From assembly GCA_018828205.1 (NCBI GenBank), contig JAHJWA010000033.1:1-6792 (forward strand): 6,792 nucleotides of DNA, written 5' to 3'. Both the position numbers and the translations under genes were made by a program. Numbering within the stretch: position 1 is the first letter of the stretch; the number at the start of each line of letters is the position of its first letter. This stretch comes from Alphaproteobacteria bacterium (GTDB lineage Bacteria; Pseudomonadota; Alphaproteobacteria; Sphingomonadales; Sphingomonadaceae). The notes beneath the pieces were generated by a model, which did no database searches, was not told the origin of the DNA, and saw only the letters and a list, made by a program, of their open reading frames with translations. This document shows, in pieces, positions 6,379-6,792 of the stretch.

Positions 6379-6726
6379 ATGGCAGGACCTTGGAAGGATG
6401 CGCGCGATATCATCGTGACGACCACGCACACGATCGAAGGGCGCCCGATTCAGGATTATCTCGGGATCGTGACCGGCGAGGTGATCGTCGGCGCGAACCT
6501 GTTTCGCGACCTGTTCGCCAATATCCGCGATATCGTCGGGGGGCGTTCGGGCAGCTACGAGCGGATCCTCGCCGAGGCGCGCGAGAAGGCGATCCAGGAA
6601 TTGCAGGCCGAATGCGGTAGCCGCGGCGGCAATGCGGTGGTCGGGGTCGATCTCGATTACGAAGTGATCGGCGACACCGGTTCGATGCTCATGGTCAGCG
6701 CCAGCGGCACCGCCGTGCGGATCTGA
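6379..6726 (+). CDS. YbjQ/UPF0145 family protein (so-called heavy-metal-binding domain)
   Basis: This small protein of 115 residues has no established biochemical role. It is recognised by close resemblance to E. coli YbjQ: GIVTGEVIVGANLFRDLF (29-46), NIRDIVGGRSGSYE (48-61), and the C-terminal blocks AVVGVDLDYE and GSMLMVSASGTAV. The family is often annotated as heavy-metal-binding, but this member has one cysteine and no obvious metal cluster, so that label should be treated with care. No signal peptide or transmembrane helix is seen. ATG 6379 is chosen because a strong GGGAGAGG ribosome site lies at 6367-6374. An in-frame GTG at 6358 would put that site inside the coding region. Its stop directly abuts the stop of the convergent gene on the right. 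Confidence 0.93.
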   Translation: MAGPWKDARDIIVTTTHTIEGRPIQDYLGIVTGEVIVGANLFRDLFANIRDIVGGRSGSYERILAEAREKAIQELQAECGSRGGNAVVGVDLDYEVIGDTGSMLMVSASGTAVRI

Positions 6727-6792
6727 TCAACCCGCCAAGAGCATTCCGCCCAGCACCATCGCCATTCCCGCGCCGTTGTGGAGAGCGTGGAG
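6727..6792 (-). CDS. C-terminal end of a hydrophobic protein (partial)
   Basis: On the minus strand an open frame enters from the right edge and ends with TGA (complement of 6727-6729). It encodes 21 residues, beginning LHALHNGAGMAMVLGG, with a very hydrophobic end that looks like a final membrane helix. The ALHN pattern recalls the last conserved His/Asn motif of CPBP-type membrane proteases, a weak guess from a short fragment. It is convergent with the YbjQ gene with no gap between stops, which supports it being a real gene end. Confidence 0.45.
   Translation of the reverse strand, partial: LHALHNGAGMAMVLGGMLLAG

Overview
The window is GC-rich chromosomal DNA of an alphaproteobacterium. 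The best fit is a sphingomonad/Erythrobacter-type organism, an inference from gene content and base composition. GapR (DUF2312) and DUF1244 next to pyruvate kinase is a largely alphaproteobacterial combination. I see no mobile element, CRISPR array, tRNA, rRNA or phage gene.

Layout, left to right. The last 32 codons of an unrecognised acidic protein end at 100 and are followed by a strong intrinsic terminator (129-160). A 236-nt spacer then carries a candidate sigma-70 promoter and a leader. Next is a large membrane c-di-GMP signalling protein (337-2661) with six transmembrane segments, a PAS-like domain, GGDEF and EAL. A glutamyl-tRNA synthetase follows (2746-4113). It converges on pyruvate kinase, which is on the minus strand (4136-5590), with a 22-nt gap that folds as a GC hairpin. 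Pyruvate kinase is divergent from a DUF1244 gene (5641-5952), with only 50 nt between the two start codons. DUF1244 is followed by gapR (6032-6268) and a YbjQ/UPF0145-family gene (6379-6726). The YbjQ stop codon abuts the stop of a convergent partial gene that runs off the right edge (6727-6792).

The genes are housekeeping or regulatory rather than one pathway: second-messenger turnover, translation, the last step of glycolysis, and nucleoid organisation. I found no clear new system. The points most worth checking are the irregular start of the GGDEF-EAL gene (GTG, no good ribosome site, overlapped by a five-codon ORF), its degenerate allosteric I-site, a lysine in pyruvate kinase that predicts K+-independence, and the very compact pyk/DUF1244/gapR control region.
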